This document shows positions 13,321 to 24,821 of a stretch of 64,000 bases of DNA, in pieces; positions within the stretch are counted from its first letter, which is position 1, and each line of letters opens with the position of its first letter. The stretch covers positions 436,001 to 500,000 of the forward strand of contig CAJNDS010000047.1 in NCBI GenBank assembly GCA_905221605.1, written 5' to 3'. The translations under genes and the position numbers were made by a program. The notes beneath the pieces were generated by a model. It was not told the DNA's origin. It did no database searches and saw nothing but the letters and a program-made list of their open reading frames with translations. This stretch comes from Symbiodinium natans (Eukaryota > Sar > Dinophyceae > Suessiales > Symbiodiniaceae).

Positions 13321-14460
13321 GCGTGTACCCCGCTTTACAACCAGAATCCCCACTTTACAACCAGAATCCCTACTTTACAACCCAGAAGCCTTTCCAGAAT
13401 CCCTACTTTGCAACCGGTTGCGAAAGCTTCTTAACAACCCAATTAACTGATAACGTCAACGCTTAGAATCTCCAGCATCATCCCTTACGGCAGCCATGCA
13501 GGTTGGAAAGTGATGCCGGTTGCATTGTGGGCGTTCTTAACCCGAATCCACGACAGATATGTGTGTATATACACATGAAAGCCAATACATGAACCCCAAA
13601 TTTTATTACATTTGATGTTGTATTTATGGTTTTAGGCCATACAAGTACTTTCAAAAAATGACTTTCCGTTCTTGTGTGTTTGTTTTAGGGAAAGCATACA
13701 AAAAATGCTTTTTAGAAACCCAAACCACCAACCCACCACAGGCAAATCTGGGAGTGCAAAACACATTAAAATGCAACCAAATTCCTACCCTCGCACTCCA
13801 CAGCACCTCGCTTGGCGGACGGACGCTTTTTTCTCACCGGCGTGGACGTTGTTTGAGTCATTTAAATTTGATGTTGTACTTATGGTTTTGGGCCATACAA
13901 GTACTTTCAAATAATGACTTTCCGTTCTTGTGTGTTTGTATCGGGGAAAGCATACAGAAAAAATGATTTTTTGAACCCCAACCCACCAACCCACCACAGG
14001 CAAGGCTAGGAGTGCGAAGCGCATTAAAACATAACCAATTCCTAAATCAGCCCCAAAAACAAAATTGTGAAAAAGAAATGCTTTTTAACACTCGGGGAAA
14101 GACGAGACACAAAGATAACAATAAACATAATGGGGTGCGTTCCTTTTTAAACACAGACCTACCTAAACCAAGCCACGACAACCTGCGTCGGGTGAAGGCC
14201 CCATAAGTTAGACACTTGAGGGAGTCTCGAGGAACCAAACTATATGGAATCTAGGTAGGCTTGTTGTAAAAACTCATGAAATCCCAATAGGTCTTAATCA
14301 TAGGCAGACGGGTTGCAAAGTGGGCGTTCTCAGGATCGGCAGTTGTAAAGTGGGGATTCTCACACCGGAAACAGTGCCTGTGGTTGTAAAGTGGGGGATT
14401 CTGGTTGTAAAGCGGGGATTCTGGTTGTAAAGCGGGTTAATCTCACCCCCCCCCCCCCAA
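13321..14460. mobile_element. Element with subrepeated inverted ends (candidate non-autonomous DNA transposon)
   Basis: The left end (13325-13430) has repeats of CTTTACAACCAGAATCCC. The right end (14311-14443) has the reverse complement, GGGATTCTGGTTGTAAAG, also repeated. The interior is clearly more AT-rich than the flanks and holds a direct repeat of about 190 bp (13600-13785 and 13857-14045, both with GACTTTCCGTTCTTGTGTG). No transposase is visible. The C run at 13288-13320 and the C/A run at 14448-14474 sit at the two borders. I infer a mobile element; a target-site duplication is not resolvable because of these runs. Confidence 0.55.
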
Positions 14461-14479
14461 AAAAAAAAAAAAAAGCTCG

Positions 14480-15470
14480 CGGATGAGGAGTTCAGTTCAC
14501 ATCCGTCTTTCGGTACAAGCGCTTGTGCAGAGATGGCATTAATTCCAGGCAAGCCGCGGCGAAGCCACGGCTGAGGGCAGGTTGTGAATAGCGGCATCGC
14601 TGCTGCATCGCCCCTGCGGCACGTGCCCCACACGGCGCAGGGACGAATCCTACACTCTACAGCGCCAGTGCTTCACAAAGCCAGCTTGCAGCTCTTGAAG
14701 CGCCTCCCCCACATCGGCCAAGGTGATGTACGGACGTCCCGCTGCGCCCCTCATTGGGCTGTTCAGGACGTCAAGCTGCTCCTCTTGCAGGCTCACGCGA
14801 CTTCAGCTTTCTCGCCATCACCGTCTGTCCTGCAATGGCCAGCTCTCTGACAAAGAAGTAGAAGCCCCCGGCGAGTCCGTCCTGAGGCGCGTCAAAACAG
14901 TTCGCAGACTTGGGAGCTTAAGCCGCTGTTCGATCGCCAAGTGACCCGAGAAGCGATTCTGCGCACAGGGAAGGGGCCTGCACGCCATGTTCGTGCATGG
15001 CAGCCAACTCAAGCTACACTCCAAGTCGCCGCCCCTCGCAGCAGCAGTTTCAAGCACCAGCATGTGCCCAGGATGCAAAACAAGGAAACCAATTTCTGAT
15101 CTAAATTGCGACATGAGCAGGCCTTGAGTTTAAGAAGGAACTCGTCTGGTACGGCAGCCCCAGCCGCAGAAGGACTAAAGTGGCAGCACTCTCGCCTGCT
15201 GCGTTCGCTGCGCTCGCGCCACCGATAGCTCCATGTTAGAGCCCTGCCTCAGGCAGCACAGCAACACACGCAATGAACCATTTCAAACAGCAAACAACTC
15301 TGCGTGCACGCGCGATCTTTGTGAGCAGCATTCTGCAACTGCTCTTCGGCTTTCAAACGCACGTTGAGATGTCGAGGAATGCCTGTTAGTCTTCAGAAAG
15401 GTATCGCAAGCGCCGGTCAGTGATGCTGCAATGCTTCAGGGCTTACAGCTGCAGTAAGAAAGAAGAAGAA
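14480..15470 (-). repeat. Decayed exon-bearing unit, copy 3
   Basis: A full-length unit beginning near 14480, with the left anchor GCAGAGATGGCATTAATTCC at about 14528, the first-exon frame on the minus strand at about 14790-14905, and the right block at 15118-15440. Confidence 0.7.
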
Positions 15471-15539
15471 GATGACGAATAACAATAGTAGAAGGAAAGG
15501 TAATACTACTGCGTTCAGTGCCACAAAACGACTGCAGCT

Positions 15540-15725
15540 TCATGCAACATGCCGCCGAAAGAAAAACCCTGCATAGCCCACTAGTGTCCATAGTGGTAGG
15601 AGATGGTAGGAGAATGCCGCCAGAAAGCAGCGAAAAAGCAGCAGCAGAGACCCGCATTGCCCCCGGCAACGTCCTCCCCAAGCTCTTGCTCCAAAACGGC
15701 CTCCGATGGACGGCCCACCCCCCCC
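15540..15725. repeat. Shared 190-bp block, copy b
   Basis: Second copy of the block at 13100-13290, ending in a C run and then an A run at about 15734-15750. Confidence 0.8.
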
Positions 15726-15869
15726 CCTCCCCCAAAAAAAAAAAAAAACAGCCTCAGGTGCAGTCTAGCCCCACGTACGGACCGATTTTGGCTAGGGCCA
15801 GTCCCCCCACGCCCCCCCAGCTTCCCATCCTCACAAAGTTCGGAGAAAGTGCACGAAGGCGTGCTTTCG

Positions 15870-16760
15870 TATTTAGGAAGCTCGCGGATGAGGAGTTCAG
15901 TTCACATCCGTCTTTCGTTACAAGCGCTTGTGCAGAGATGGCATTAATTCCAGGCAAGCCGCGGCGAAGCCACGGCTGAGGGCAGGTTGTGAATAGTGGC
16001 ATCGCTGCTGCATCGCTCCTGCGGCACGTGCCCCACACGGCGCAGGGACGAATCCTACACTCTACAGCGCCAGTGCTTCACAATGCCAGCTTGCAGCTCT
16101 TGAAGCACCTCCCCCACATCGGCCAAGGTGATGTACGGACGTCCCGCTGCGCCCCTCATTGGGCTGTTCAGGACGTCAAGCTCCTCTTGCAGGCTCACGC
16201 GACTTCAGCTTTCTCGCCATCACCGTCTGTCCTGCAATGGCCAGCTCTCTGACAAAGAAGTAGAAGCCCCCGGCGAGTCCGTCCTGAGGCGCGTCAAAAC
16301 AGTTCGCAGACTTGGGAGCTTAAGCCGCTGTTCGATCGCCAAGTGACCCGAGAAGCGATTCTGCGCACAGGGACAGGGCCTGCACGCCATGTTCGTGCAT
16401 GGCAGCCAACTCAAGCTACACTCCAAGTCGCCGCCCCTCGCAGCAGCAGTTTCAAGCACCAGCATGTGCCCAGGATGCAAAACAAGGAAACCAATATATG
16501 ATCTAAATTGCGACATGAGCAGGCCTTGAGTTTAAGAAGGAACTCGTCTGGCACGGCAGCCCCAGCCGCAGAAGGACTAAAGTGGCAGCACTCTCGCCTG
16601 CTGCGTTCGCTGCGCTCGCTCCACCGATAGCTCCATGTTAGAGCCCTGCCTCAGGCAGCACGGCAACACACGCAATGAACCATTTCAAACAGCAAACAAC
16701 TCTGCGTGCACGCGCGATCTTTGTGAGCGGCATTCTGCAACTGCTCTTCGGCTTTATGAT
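15870..16760 (-). repeat. Decayed exon-bearing unit, copy 4
   Basis: Very similar to copy 3, including the sequence GGATGAGGAGTTCAGTTCAC before the left anchor. The minus-strand exon frame (about 16195-16310) is intact and the second frame stops early. Confidence 0.7.
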
Positions 16761-16859
16761 GCCAGCGTAGACCCCAAACAGTGAAGGGCCAAAGACCACA
16801 CCAAGATTACTTGAGAACCCGTTGAAGACCATTCCCGAGATATCCCGAGGTCAGTCACC

Positions 16860-17450
16860 ACTTCAAGACCTCTCAAAGACCACACAAGAGTGCACAGGAC
16901 CACTCAAAGACCATACTCAAGACCACTCGAAGATCACTCCCAAGACCACTCGCAAGACCATGGAGGACCACCCCAAGGCCACGTTGGACCACTCCAAGAC
17001 CACCCAAAGAACAGTCCAGAAGCACTCCCAGGACCATCCCAGCGTCAGCGTCACTCAGAGACACTGGAAGACCACTCCCAAGACCACTGAAAGACCACTT
17101 CCAAGCCCATTTTTGAAGACCGTACAGAAGACTCCAGGACCTCACCCACACCATTCCGGACCAGTCCAGAAGACCACTTCCGAGACCACCCAGGACCAGC
17201 ACTGCAGCCAGCAGAGCTCCAGAAGCCCTCCACATACCCAAGGTACAAAACAACCTCGACTTCCGACAAACCTCGACTTCCGAGCCACCAGAGCCGGACA
17301 CGACGTGCTGCCATGACTCTCCCCCCCGGCCAGAAGTGACGACAGTTCCGCATTTCGCGACCAGCACTGCCAAGAGAGTGACGACAGGTCTGCACTTCGT
17401 GACCACCACCCACCCAAAGCGACGCCAGTTCTGCGTTTTGCGCCAATCAT
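16860..17450. repeat. Degenerate short-period repeat (AAGACCACTC) followed by a 45-bp repeat
   Basis: From 16860 to 17210 the sequence is a drifting repeat of AAGACCACTC-like decamers. From 17330 to 17450 come about three copies of a longer unit with core CGACAGGTCTGCACTTCGTG. The plus frame through this stretch is a Thr/His/Lys-rich repeat and is not convincing as a gene. Confidence 0.7.
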
Positions 17451-17699
17451 TGGGACGCCGCGAGCGGCACTGGGCGGGAGCACGATTCCCGACCCTAAAT
17501 GGGCCGACGGGACTGTGGCGCTACAATGAACGAGGCGCGCACCCGCCGCGGTGTCCAGCACGGGGCTGTAGCGAGAGCGCGATTTTGGTCCAAATCGAGT
17601 CCGGCGTCTAGGCGGGAGCCGCGGCTTTTCCCTTTACGTAGGAACCCCAGAGTGTTAGTATGTTAATGAGTGTTACCACACAGTTTGGGGATAAAAGGC

Positions 17700-18190
17700 A
17701 TGGTGCGGACTGTCTGACACGCAAGCGCCGAGCAGTGTTGCCGCAATGCTTCAAGGTGTAGCTAATGACGCCGCATTGCAAATTAGGAAGTGTATAAGAA
17801 CAATGAAGATCTTAGCTCACATGCATTGTACTTTACAAGCGCTTATGCGGAGATGGCATTAATTCCAGGCAAGCTGCGGCGAAGCCACGGTTGAGGGCAG
17901 GTTGTGAATGGCGGCACCGCTGCTGCAAAGCTCCTGCAGCATTTGCCCCACACGGCTCAAGCACGTCTCGACAACGCCAGCGCGAGCTTCACGCAGCTCC
18001 TGAAGTGCCCGCCCCACGTCGCGCAAGGTGATGCACGGACGTCCCACTGCGCCCCCCACTGGGCTGTTCAGAACGTCAAATTGCTCCTCTCGCAGGCTCA
18101 TGCGACTTCAGCTTTGCTCGCCATCACCGTCTGTCCTGCACTGGCCAGCTCTCTGAAAAAGAAGTAGAAGCCCCGGGCGAATCCGTCCTG
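17700..18190 (-). pseudogene. Decayed exon-bearing unit, copy 5 (best-preserved second exon)
   Basis: The minus frame 17859-18101 is the longest version of the second exon of the repeated unit. It reads on through GRPCITLRDVGRALQELREA and QMLQELCSSGAAIH to a stop after SPQLAWN. The first exon follows at higher coordinates (about 18105-18195). In this copy the candidate donor is ATGAGC, so normal splicing looks disabled. Product unknown. Confidence 0.5.
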
Positions 18191-18194
18191 AGGT

Positions 18195-19855
18195 GCATGT
18201 CAAGACAAGTAGCCTTCGGTGTCGACAGTGTAAATGCCAGCCAAGGCACTGCGCCTGGGTGCCTGTGCAAGGCTACGAATGCTACGACATGTGCACCACA
18301 CGCCGCCAAAGTCGCGGCAGTCGCCTCGTGATGTTGCGGAAGCGGTCGAGATCGCATCAAGGAGACAGCCATCCAACCTTGGTGCATGCGTGCGGCACCA
18401 CGAGAATGCAAAATGCGTATGGTTTTATGATCTTTGGATGCAAGCGGCCGGTACAACTCGTGCATCCATGGTTCGGCCTCATCGCAGGGGCTTGCGCACA
18501 TGCAGAAGGGAAGCCTTCGAGACACTGCTGCCACAAGCCTCTTCAAGACATGGGCAGGTGTGGAGATCCCGCGACCTTGCCGCCGCAACTCATGCGAAGA
18601 TGAGCCAGGCACTGTAGACTGCAGACATCACTTCCGTCGTCGCTGCAACCATGCGGCTTTCCGCTGGGAAGGCCGCCAGTGCTCTCCTGAAGCAGATCAT
18701 GCGCGCAGCCGCCTTGGCCGCGTTGAGGTGTAGATGGCCTGCCAAGAAATCATCTGTTCTTCAGGCCCGTCGGCTGTCTGCACGGCACCGCTGCATGTGC
18801 TACGCGACATGCGCGGCCTGCGGACCTGATTCTTGACCCACAGCCAAGCCTGAGGGTGGTGCGCGCTACAAGATACGCTTCACATGGTCAGCCATAACTA
18901 TGCGCCTCTTGCGCAGCCTTGGAGCATGCGTCTGCTCCTGTCCAGGTTGCAGGCAAAAGCTCCATGAGATCGGAATATCACGAGATATATGCAACATGTG
19001 AGACGTGGACTCCTGAACAAAGCAGCATGGTGTTGGATCACGATGGGCCAAGCACCAAATGCAGCCAGGTTGTGTTGGAAAATGGACGCGCAAGCGTCGT
19101 TCTAGCACTTGAATGACAGTGATTTGATTTGGCTTGCGTAGCCAATGGCTACCTTTCTACGCTACGACATGGCAGCAAAGAGCTCTCAAAAAGGCGGAAG
19201 CTGAAGCCAAGAAATGCGGACATGACAGCCAGAACTGCTTCTCTCCCCTACAGCGCTGAATTCTGCAGTTCCCACCCTTATGGTTGGTGCAATTATCCCC
19301 CAAGGGGCTTTATCGGCTTTATCTCAAACACTTCACGTCTCATCAGGACATTGCCACTTTGACTCAAAGGGGCCACCAATTCAGCGCCGTAGCTGCGTGT
19401 TTTGGTTTTCGTAGGCCAACCCTTCCCCGATTCTCGACCCTGAGCCGGAGGTTTGGGATGTCGAATTTGCCCAACCGCACACATTGCTCTTCCTTTTTTT
19501 CTGTCTTTGCCATGCCCAAACTTTGCCATGCCTATGGCTCTGGCACTAGTTCAAGCGCTGAGCCGAGCACGCACGCCATGTCATGAACACTTCTTCTTCC
19601 TTCCCCCAGATGCGCTAGCAGTGCTCCACGGTCTGGGAAAGTGCCCTTCGCGGATACGAAGGCTGCTTACCGGCCTAATTCGCCTCGGCTTCCTGCCGAG
19701 AAGCTTTTATCGTGCCAAATTTTGTGACAGACCCCCCCCCCCCCCCCATCGCTTGGAGTAGCTGCAAACCGATGCCGCGGGGGGTCCGGCCTGTCGGCGG
19801 CTCCTTACGTACGCAGATTACGTACCAACTCATACATAAACAGACAATATACACA
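18195..19855. other. No confident gene
   Basis: Several overlapping frames of 60-160 codons occur on both strands. One minus frame at 18200-18600 contains a plausible stretch (CMCASPCDEAEPWMHELYRP), but I cannot link it to other exons. A C run lies at 19731-19748. Confidence 0.4.
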
Positions 19856-19857
19856 GT

Positions 19858-20529
19858 ATGAGTACGAGTGTAATATTTGCAACACTACTACCTCGACTCC
19901 TCAACCACTCGGACAAAAAATTGAGATTAAGAATTCAGAGGCACCTTAGACGTGAAAATCTCAAACTCTTATCCTCTGGTATGGCATTTGAAAGTTTACT
20001 AGACCCAGGTATTGTTTGTTGGTTGGCGTGCTGTGTATGCTACGCCTCTCCCCCTCTCCTTAGACCTAGGCGTCATGGACCTTTTGTAGTTGACCGTTCA
20101 GCGGTCCGGAACGTTGTCACGATCTACGAAGAGTTCGAGGACGTGTGCGCCCTGACGAAAGGGACATGCTGTTGGCCCTGCAGGCGCGCCGTCGCAGGAG
20201 CCGAAAACGTGCACAAACGTGTGCCGAGCAGCGTGGAAGACGGACGAGGTGCTGGACGACCCTCGAGCCGTCTACAGATCAAGCAGCGTCACCTGGTCTT
20301 TGGTGAGTCGACGGAGGAGAAAAAGGCGCGAGTAGACAACGAGCATTGTTTGGGGCTTCCACAGCAGAACTGGAGTCGGTTGGGCTCGGGACCCGCGGGA
20401 GCTGTATCTGTCGTACCTGCGAAAGATGCCGTCCCCCAGAAGGCGATGCCGCCCCCACCATGGTATCCGGCCGCCCCCCCCCCCCTCCCCAAACCCGAAA
20501 CCTCTCCCCTAAACCTGAAACCAGCCTGA
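19858..20529 (+). CDS. Uncertain open frame of 223 codons
   Basis: Opens at an ATG after an AT-rich stretch. The middle contains VTIYEEFEDVCALTKGTCCW and a basic segment (KQRHLVFGESTEEKKARVDN). The end runs into a Pro-rich repeat and the telomere-type block, so the C-terminus is not natural. I recognise no domain. It would be one of the few plus-strand genes here, which lowers my confidence. Confidence 0.25.
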   Translation: MSTSVIFATLLPRLLNHSDKKLRLRIQRHLRRENLKLLSSGMAFESLLDPGIVCWLACCVCYASPPLLRPRRHGPFVVDRSAVRNVVTIYEEFEDVCALTKGTCCWPCRRAVAGAENVHKRVPSSVEDGRGAGRPSSRLQIKQRHLVFGESTEEKKARVDNEHCLGLPQQNWSRLGSGPAGAVSVVPAKDAVPQKAMPPPPWYPAAPPPLPKPETSPLNLKPA

Positions 20530-21300
20530 AACCTCACACCCTTAACCTAAACCGTAAACCTTCAACCCCAACCGCCAACCCCCCATTCACAGCACAGGCA
20601 GGGGAGGAAACCTTAAACCCTAAACTTATGTACACCCTAACCTTAAACCTTAAACCTTAAACCCTAAACCCTATCCCCCAAACCACACCCACACCACAGG
20701 GGGGGGGGCGCAGGGGTAGCACGGGCGGCCGGTCTCTTAAGCGGAGCCAGGTTTTTTTTGGGGTAGTTTTGTTTTGGTTTTTTGTGGGTATGTTTTTGGG
20801 TTTAGGGTCTAGGGTTTAGGGGTTAGGGTTTAGGGTATAGGGTTTAGGGTTTTTGGTTTTTTTGCCACCCGCTTAGCTGACCTCTCGGGTTTAGGGTTTG
20901 GGGTTTGGGGTTTGGGGTTTGGGGTTTGGGGTTTGGGGTTTAGAGTTTAGGGTTTAGGGTTTAGGGCTTAGGGTTTAGGGTTTAGGGTTTAGGGTTTAGA
21001 GGGTGTAGGGTGTAGGGTTTAGGGTTTAGGGTTTAGGTTTAGAAAACCAAAAAACACCCAAAAAAACTCAAAAAAAAACACCCAAAAAGAACCCCACCCC
21101 TCTTAAGCCCTCAACCCCAAATCCTAACCCCAACCCCCCAATCACACCACGGGCCTGAACCTTAGACCCTAATCCCCAAACCTTAAACACTAACCCCAAA
21201 CGCCGCAACCACACCCACAGGGGGGTGGGTGCGGGGGTAGGCCCTAAACCTTAAACCCTCAACCCCCACCCCCCAACCACACCCACACCACAGAGAGGGG
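20500..21300. repeat. Interstitial telomere-repeat block of mixed orientation
   Basis: Degenerate CCCTAAA units (20505-20680) are followed by TTTAGGG units (20799-21040, with a run of TTTGGGG variants at 20895-20940). Degenerate CCCTAAA-like units follow again (21100-21270). T-rich TTTTGG and A-rich CCAAAAAACACCC stretches at 20745-20800 and 21046-21095 mirror each other around the TTTAGGG core. G runs with ACCACAGGGGG borders follow each part. Confidence 0.85.
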
Positions 21301-21970
21301 GCGTGGGGGTTGGGATCCAAGGGACGGGGGGGGGGATTACCATGGGGTAGGGGGGGGGGGGGGGGGTGGCAGCCGCAGACCATATATGGTCGAGGGCTGC
21401 CACACCCCTCCTCCCTTCTCGTGGGTGGCTCAACAGGAATATGGTCTATTTGGAAGATAGTATTCGGTTCTTCATCTAGGGGAAACCTCAAGGTGAGATC
21501 GCCTTCACCTCATTGCGTTTCTCACGAACAAGTTGGTTAATTCATGTAATTTTTGAAACTGGTGGCAATTCAATAATTGATATACTTTTCTTCATACTAG
21601 AGCATATTAGAGCGTCAAACAGAGCAAAAAAGGCCCTCTCTCATATATACATAAGATATGCACGCACACACACTCTGTGCATACTGATACATGGCCCGAT
21701 TGTTCTGTTGATGTGCCATCTAGCCTGCCACTTGAGTGGACTACACGACATACCACTATTCAGACCATTCAAATGTCTGCTTCACTGTACAGCTGCCAGC
21801 GTTTTATTCAACATTTTGCTGAAACGCCTCCTGCTGCAAAAGCACGTCAGCACCGGCCTTTCTGCCTTTTGATCTGCGCAGTGTCAAGAGATGCTACGAG
21901 CCCATGTCGTTGTCTCAACAATGGCTACTCGCACGGCACCTTGGGCATTAGCTGGAGTGGGCTGAACTGA
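21301..21970. other. G runs, then non-coding sequence
   Basis: Long G runs occur at 21326-21366. From 21480 on there is AT-richer sequence without a convincing frame. Confidence 0.5.
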
Positions 21971-21974
21971 CAGA

Positions 21975-22397
21975 TCAAAGCCCCGGAACCCTGGGCGAGA
22001 GGGGTGCCATCGGGCGTGCTCCCGTGACTCCCGTGGCGCCGTGCGTACTCAGGGTGCTCACACTGGGACTTACACTCGCCAAGCCCATGGGCTGCATTGG
22101 CATGGGTTGCAATTGAAGCTGTGGTAGCTCCGGCTTCAAAGTGAATGAAATGCCTGGTGGTGGGGGCAGACCGCCGCGCTGCCAGGGATGTAAGGGTGCC
22201 TGTTGCGAAGGTGCTGAAGCTTGACCAAGGACTTGCGCAGGCGCTTGCGCCGCTTGCAAAGGCAAAGCTGGTGCGGTCGACCGCGGGGTCCCGGGCTGGT
22301 CCAACCAAGCCTCGGTGCAGGAAACGATCTGCAGCTTGTTCTCTCTTGGCCTCCCTCGGAAATGCAATTCTTTCTCTCTCTCACACACAACAGCCAC
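21975..22397 (-). CDS. Pro/Gln-rich protein fragment, unknown
   Basis: A minus frame of 140 codons with strongly biased composition: Ala/Gln (ALPLQAAQAPAQVLGQ), then Pro/Gln/Met (LPQLQLQPMPMQPMG), ending at a stop after LSPRVPGL. Low-complexity Pro/Gln tails are common in regulatory and RNA-binding proteins, but no folded domain is seen. It is probably the last exon of a longer minus-strand gene; the upstream exons are not identified. The strand agrees with the rest of the window. Confidence 0.4.
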   Translation of the reverse strand: MAVVCEREKELHFRGRPRENKLQIVSCTEAWLDQPGTPRSTAPALPLQAAQAPAQVLGQASAPSQQAPLHPWQRGGLPPPPGISFTLKPELPQLQLQPMPMQPMGLASVSPSVSTLSTHGATGVTGARPMAPLSPRVPGL

Positions 22398-22399
22398 TC

Positions 22400-24800
22400 A
22401 CAAACGTGTGCAAACCTGCACGTGCAGCAGAATTACGTGGCGTGCTTGCAGAAAATGAAGCAAATGAAACCTCTTCAACATTATGGATAACTACGCCCCA
22501 CGTGCTTTATCCGGAATCCGAAGGCAGACCTGCGACTTACGCAAACATACACTAATTCTCAGCTACAGAGCTACTGATGGCCTGTTCTTGTAATCGCCAT
22601 GTCTTGGGGCGGGGGATGGAAATATATTTAATATATGCAACTTGAATCAAAAAGCAAGGGCACCATTGGGGAGAGGTCTTGGCTCGTGGCCGCGTGAATT
22701 GGAGACGGGCAGCCCTGGCAACTTTGCAACTGTGTGGCAAACGAGTGGGTCATAATTAGTTGGGCCATGCTGCGCCTGGGACACACCACTTGCCCCAAAC
22801 AACGGCCTGCACAAGTGTTGTGTTAAAACCACAAAACACACCATGCAGCGCACTTGCACACGCACCAAGTCTCTTAAGACAAAGGAGTCATGTCGTCGTT
22901 ACCCTACGCGCCCGTGCGGAGCTTTCTGCACTCAGACTCGCCACTGGCCTCTCTGGAAAGATGCAAGGAGACACGCTCCTGTGGCAACTCGTTGCGTGAA
23001 GATCCAGACGAAGAACATTCTTCGCGGGCGCGGCAGCCATGCGATGCATCTTGAACGCCAGCTTCTATCAGTGTCTCGTGCTAGCGTAGCTGGAAGGGGT
23101 CTCCTGCATTCCTGCATCCGCGGGGAGATGCTCCTGCACAGCGAGAAATCTACGACGACTCTTCGGGCGGCTATTGGAAGCTCTTGGACCCAGAGAACGG
23201 CCCCCAACAGCGCCTGGGCGTCAGCGGGCCCGGCGCCGGCGCCAGCACGCAAGCGGGTGCTGCAGAGAGCGCCTGCGTCCTGCCACAGTCCCCAAAAGCC
23301 ATGTTGAATCTGAAGAGGTTCCCATGATGTTCGATGTGTTTCATTGAGAAGATGCGTCCATTCCACAATCTTGCCTTGGAGTGTACGCATGGAGCTCCAC
23401 CGGTCTCAGGCAGGTGCACAAGCTCTCCAGTCAAAGCTAAAGGTCTCGAGATTCAGAGGGCGAAACAATTCGCACGAGAAAAACGGCGAGATTCGTTGGG
23501 GAATTCAGAACCGTTTAGAGAGGCTCTTAATCAGGTTTGATCATGTCTAATCTGTCAGGAACCTGCCTCGAAGGACTGCTTTGCAAGGCAGCCAGTGGCA
23601 CCAGCCTCTGGCATCTGTCTTTGTTGTTGGGCTCTAAATGAGTTCGGGGGAACTGCTGAGGGGTGGTGTCTCTCGATACCTGCACACTTGAGCACCCTCT
23701 TCTTCAATGCACGGTGCGGAGCAGCCACTTCGGGGCGGGGCGTCTCGATCTCAACAAGAAGCACATGCCAAAGCTACAGTCGGGCTACAGGGCACCTTGA
23801 ACAACCGGTCACCTCTTGGGCCCTGCACCAGAGATTCGAACCACACCATGCTGCTGAGTTCACCGTTTTCCTTGCAGCTTCATACTCGAAACAAACTGCG
23901 CCTCTGTGGCAGTGAGGGTTGTGAGAGGGACGCTGTGAGGATCCTGTCGACGCAGGCTCAGCGCGGCTGCAAAGGACCAGCACAAAGAAGCTCCGGGAGA
24001 AGAGGAGGAGAGCGCGTTGCAGAGAATGTTTTGGCGACTGACATAGGAACCAGGACACAATGTGGGAAAAGGATCCTTGGAGACAGGCTGCACAACTCGG
24101 CTTGCTCCAGAGTCCTTTCTTCATGTGTTGGTACCCACGTCCAGGAATGTTTGGCTGCTGACAGTTTACAAACGGACTTTGTCGACAGAACTCCTTGCCG
24201 GAACTCCACCTCCTTGAGGCATGGCAGCAAAGATCCTGATGCTAATAGGCTTGTAGATTTCACAAGCTGTCGCAATCACTTGTATACCAGATTGGGGCCT
24301 GGGAGAAGCACTCTGCACGGGGACCACGTGCTCCGGGCTCCTCCCAATGTTCACAGCTGCGCAGCACCCCCCTTCGCCCGTGACCTGTGACACAAGTTGT
24401 GGCCCAACTGCCGTCCTCGCAGGCGTCGATGCCTGCAAGTCCGTCTGGCCAACCCTGCCAGACCAATTCACAACTACGCTTGCGACAAACACACCGAGAG
24501 ATCAGGACGTGGGTTTACAGTAACATGATTGGAAAGTTGGAAACATGCTGTATCACAAAACATAGCAAGCCTTTCTCCTCGTACGAAATGGGAAAGCGCC
24601 TACCAGACCTACAAGAAAGGAGACCACGGCAGACCAAGATCTCTGCCACATGTTTCATATGTTGGGAAAGTTCGTTGATCATGCATCGCAGCAGAGCCGA
24701 AAGCACCGTGCCAACCCCTTCTCCCACTCCAAAACCCTTCGCCAGGCAAATTCGCTAAGCTGAGCCCTAATTTGCCTCTCTGGGAGCCCTTCAGAAGAAA
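22400..24800. other. No confident gene; several overlapping frames
   Basis: Minus frames at 22932-23434 contain plausible segments (LQGKIVEWTHLLNETHRTSW; KARLWNGRIFSMKHIEHHGN) in different frames, so an exon is possible. A plus frame of 227 codons (23707-24390) is Arg/Ser-rich and looks like a shadow. I cannot build a model. Confidence 0.35.
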
Positions 24801-24821
24801 CGCGTGCCAGCATGTGTATCA

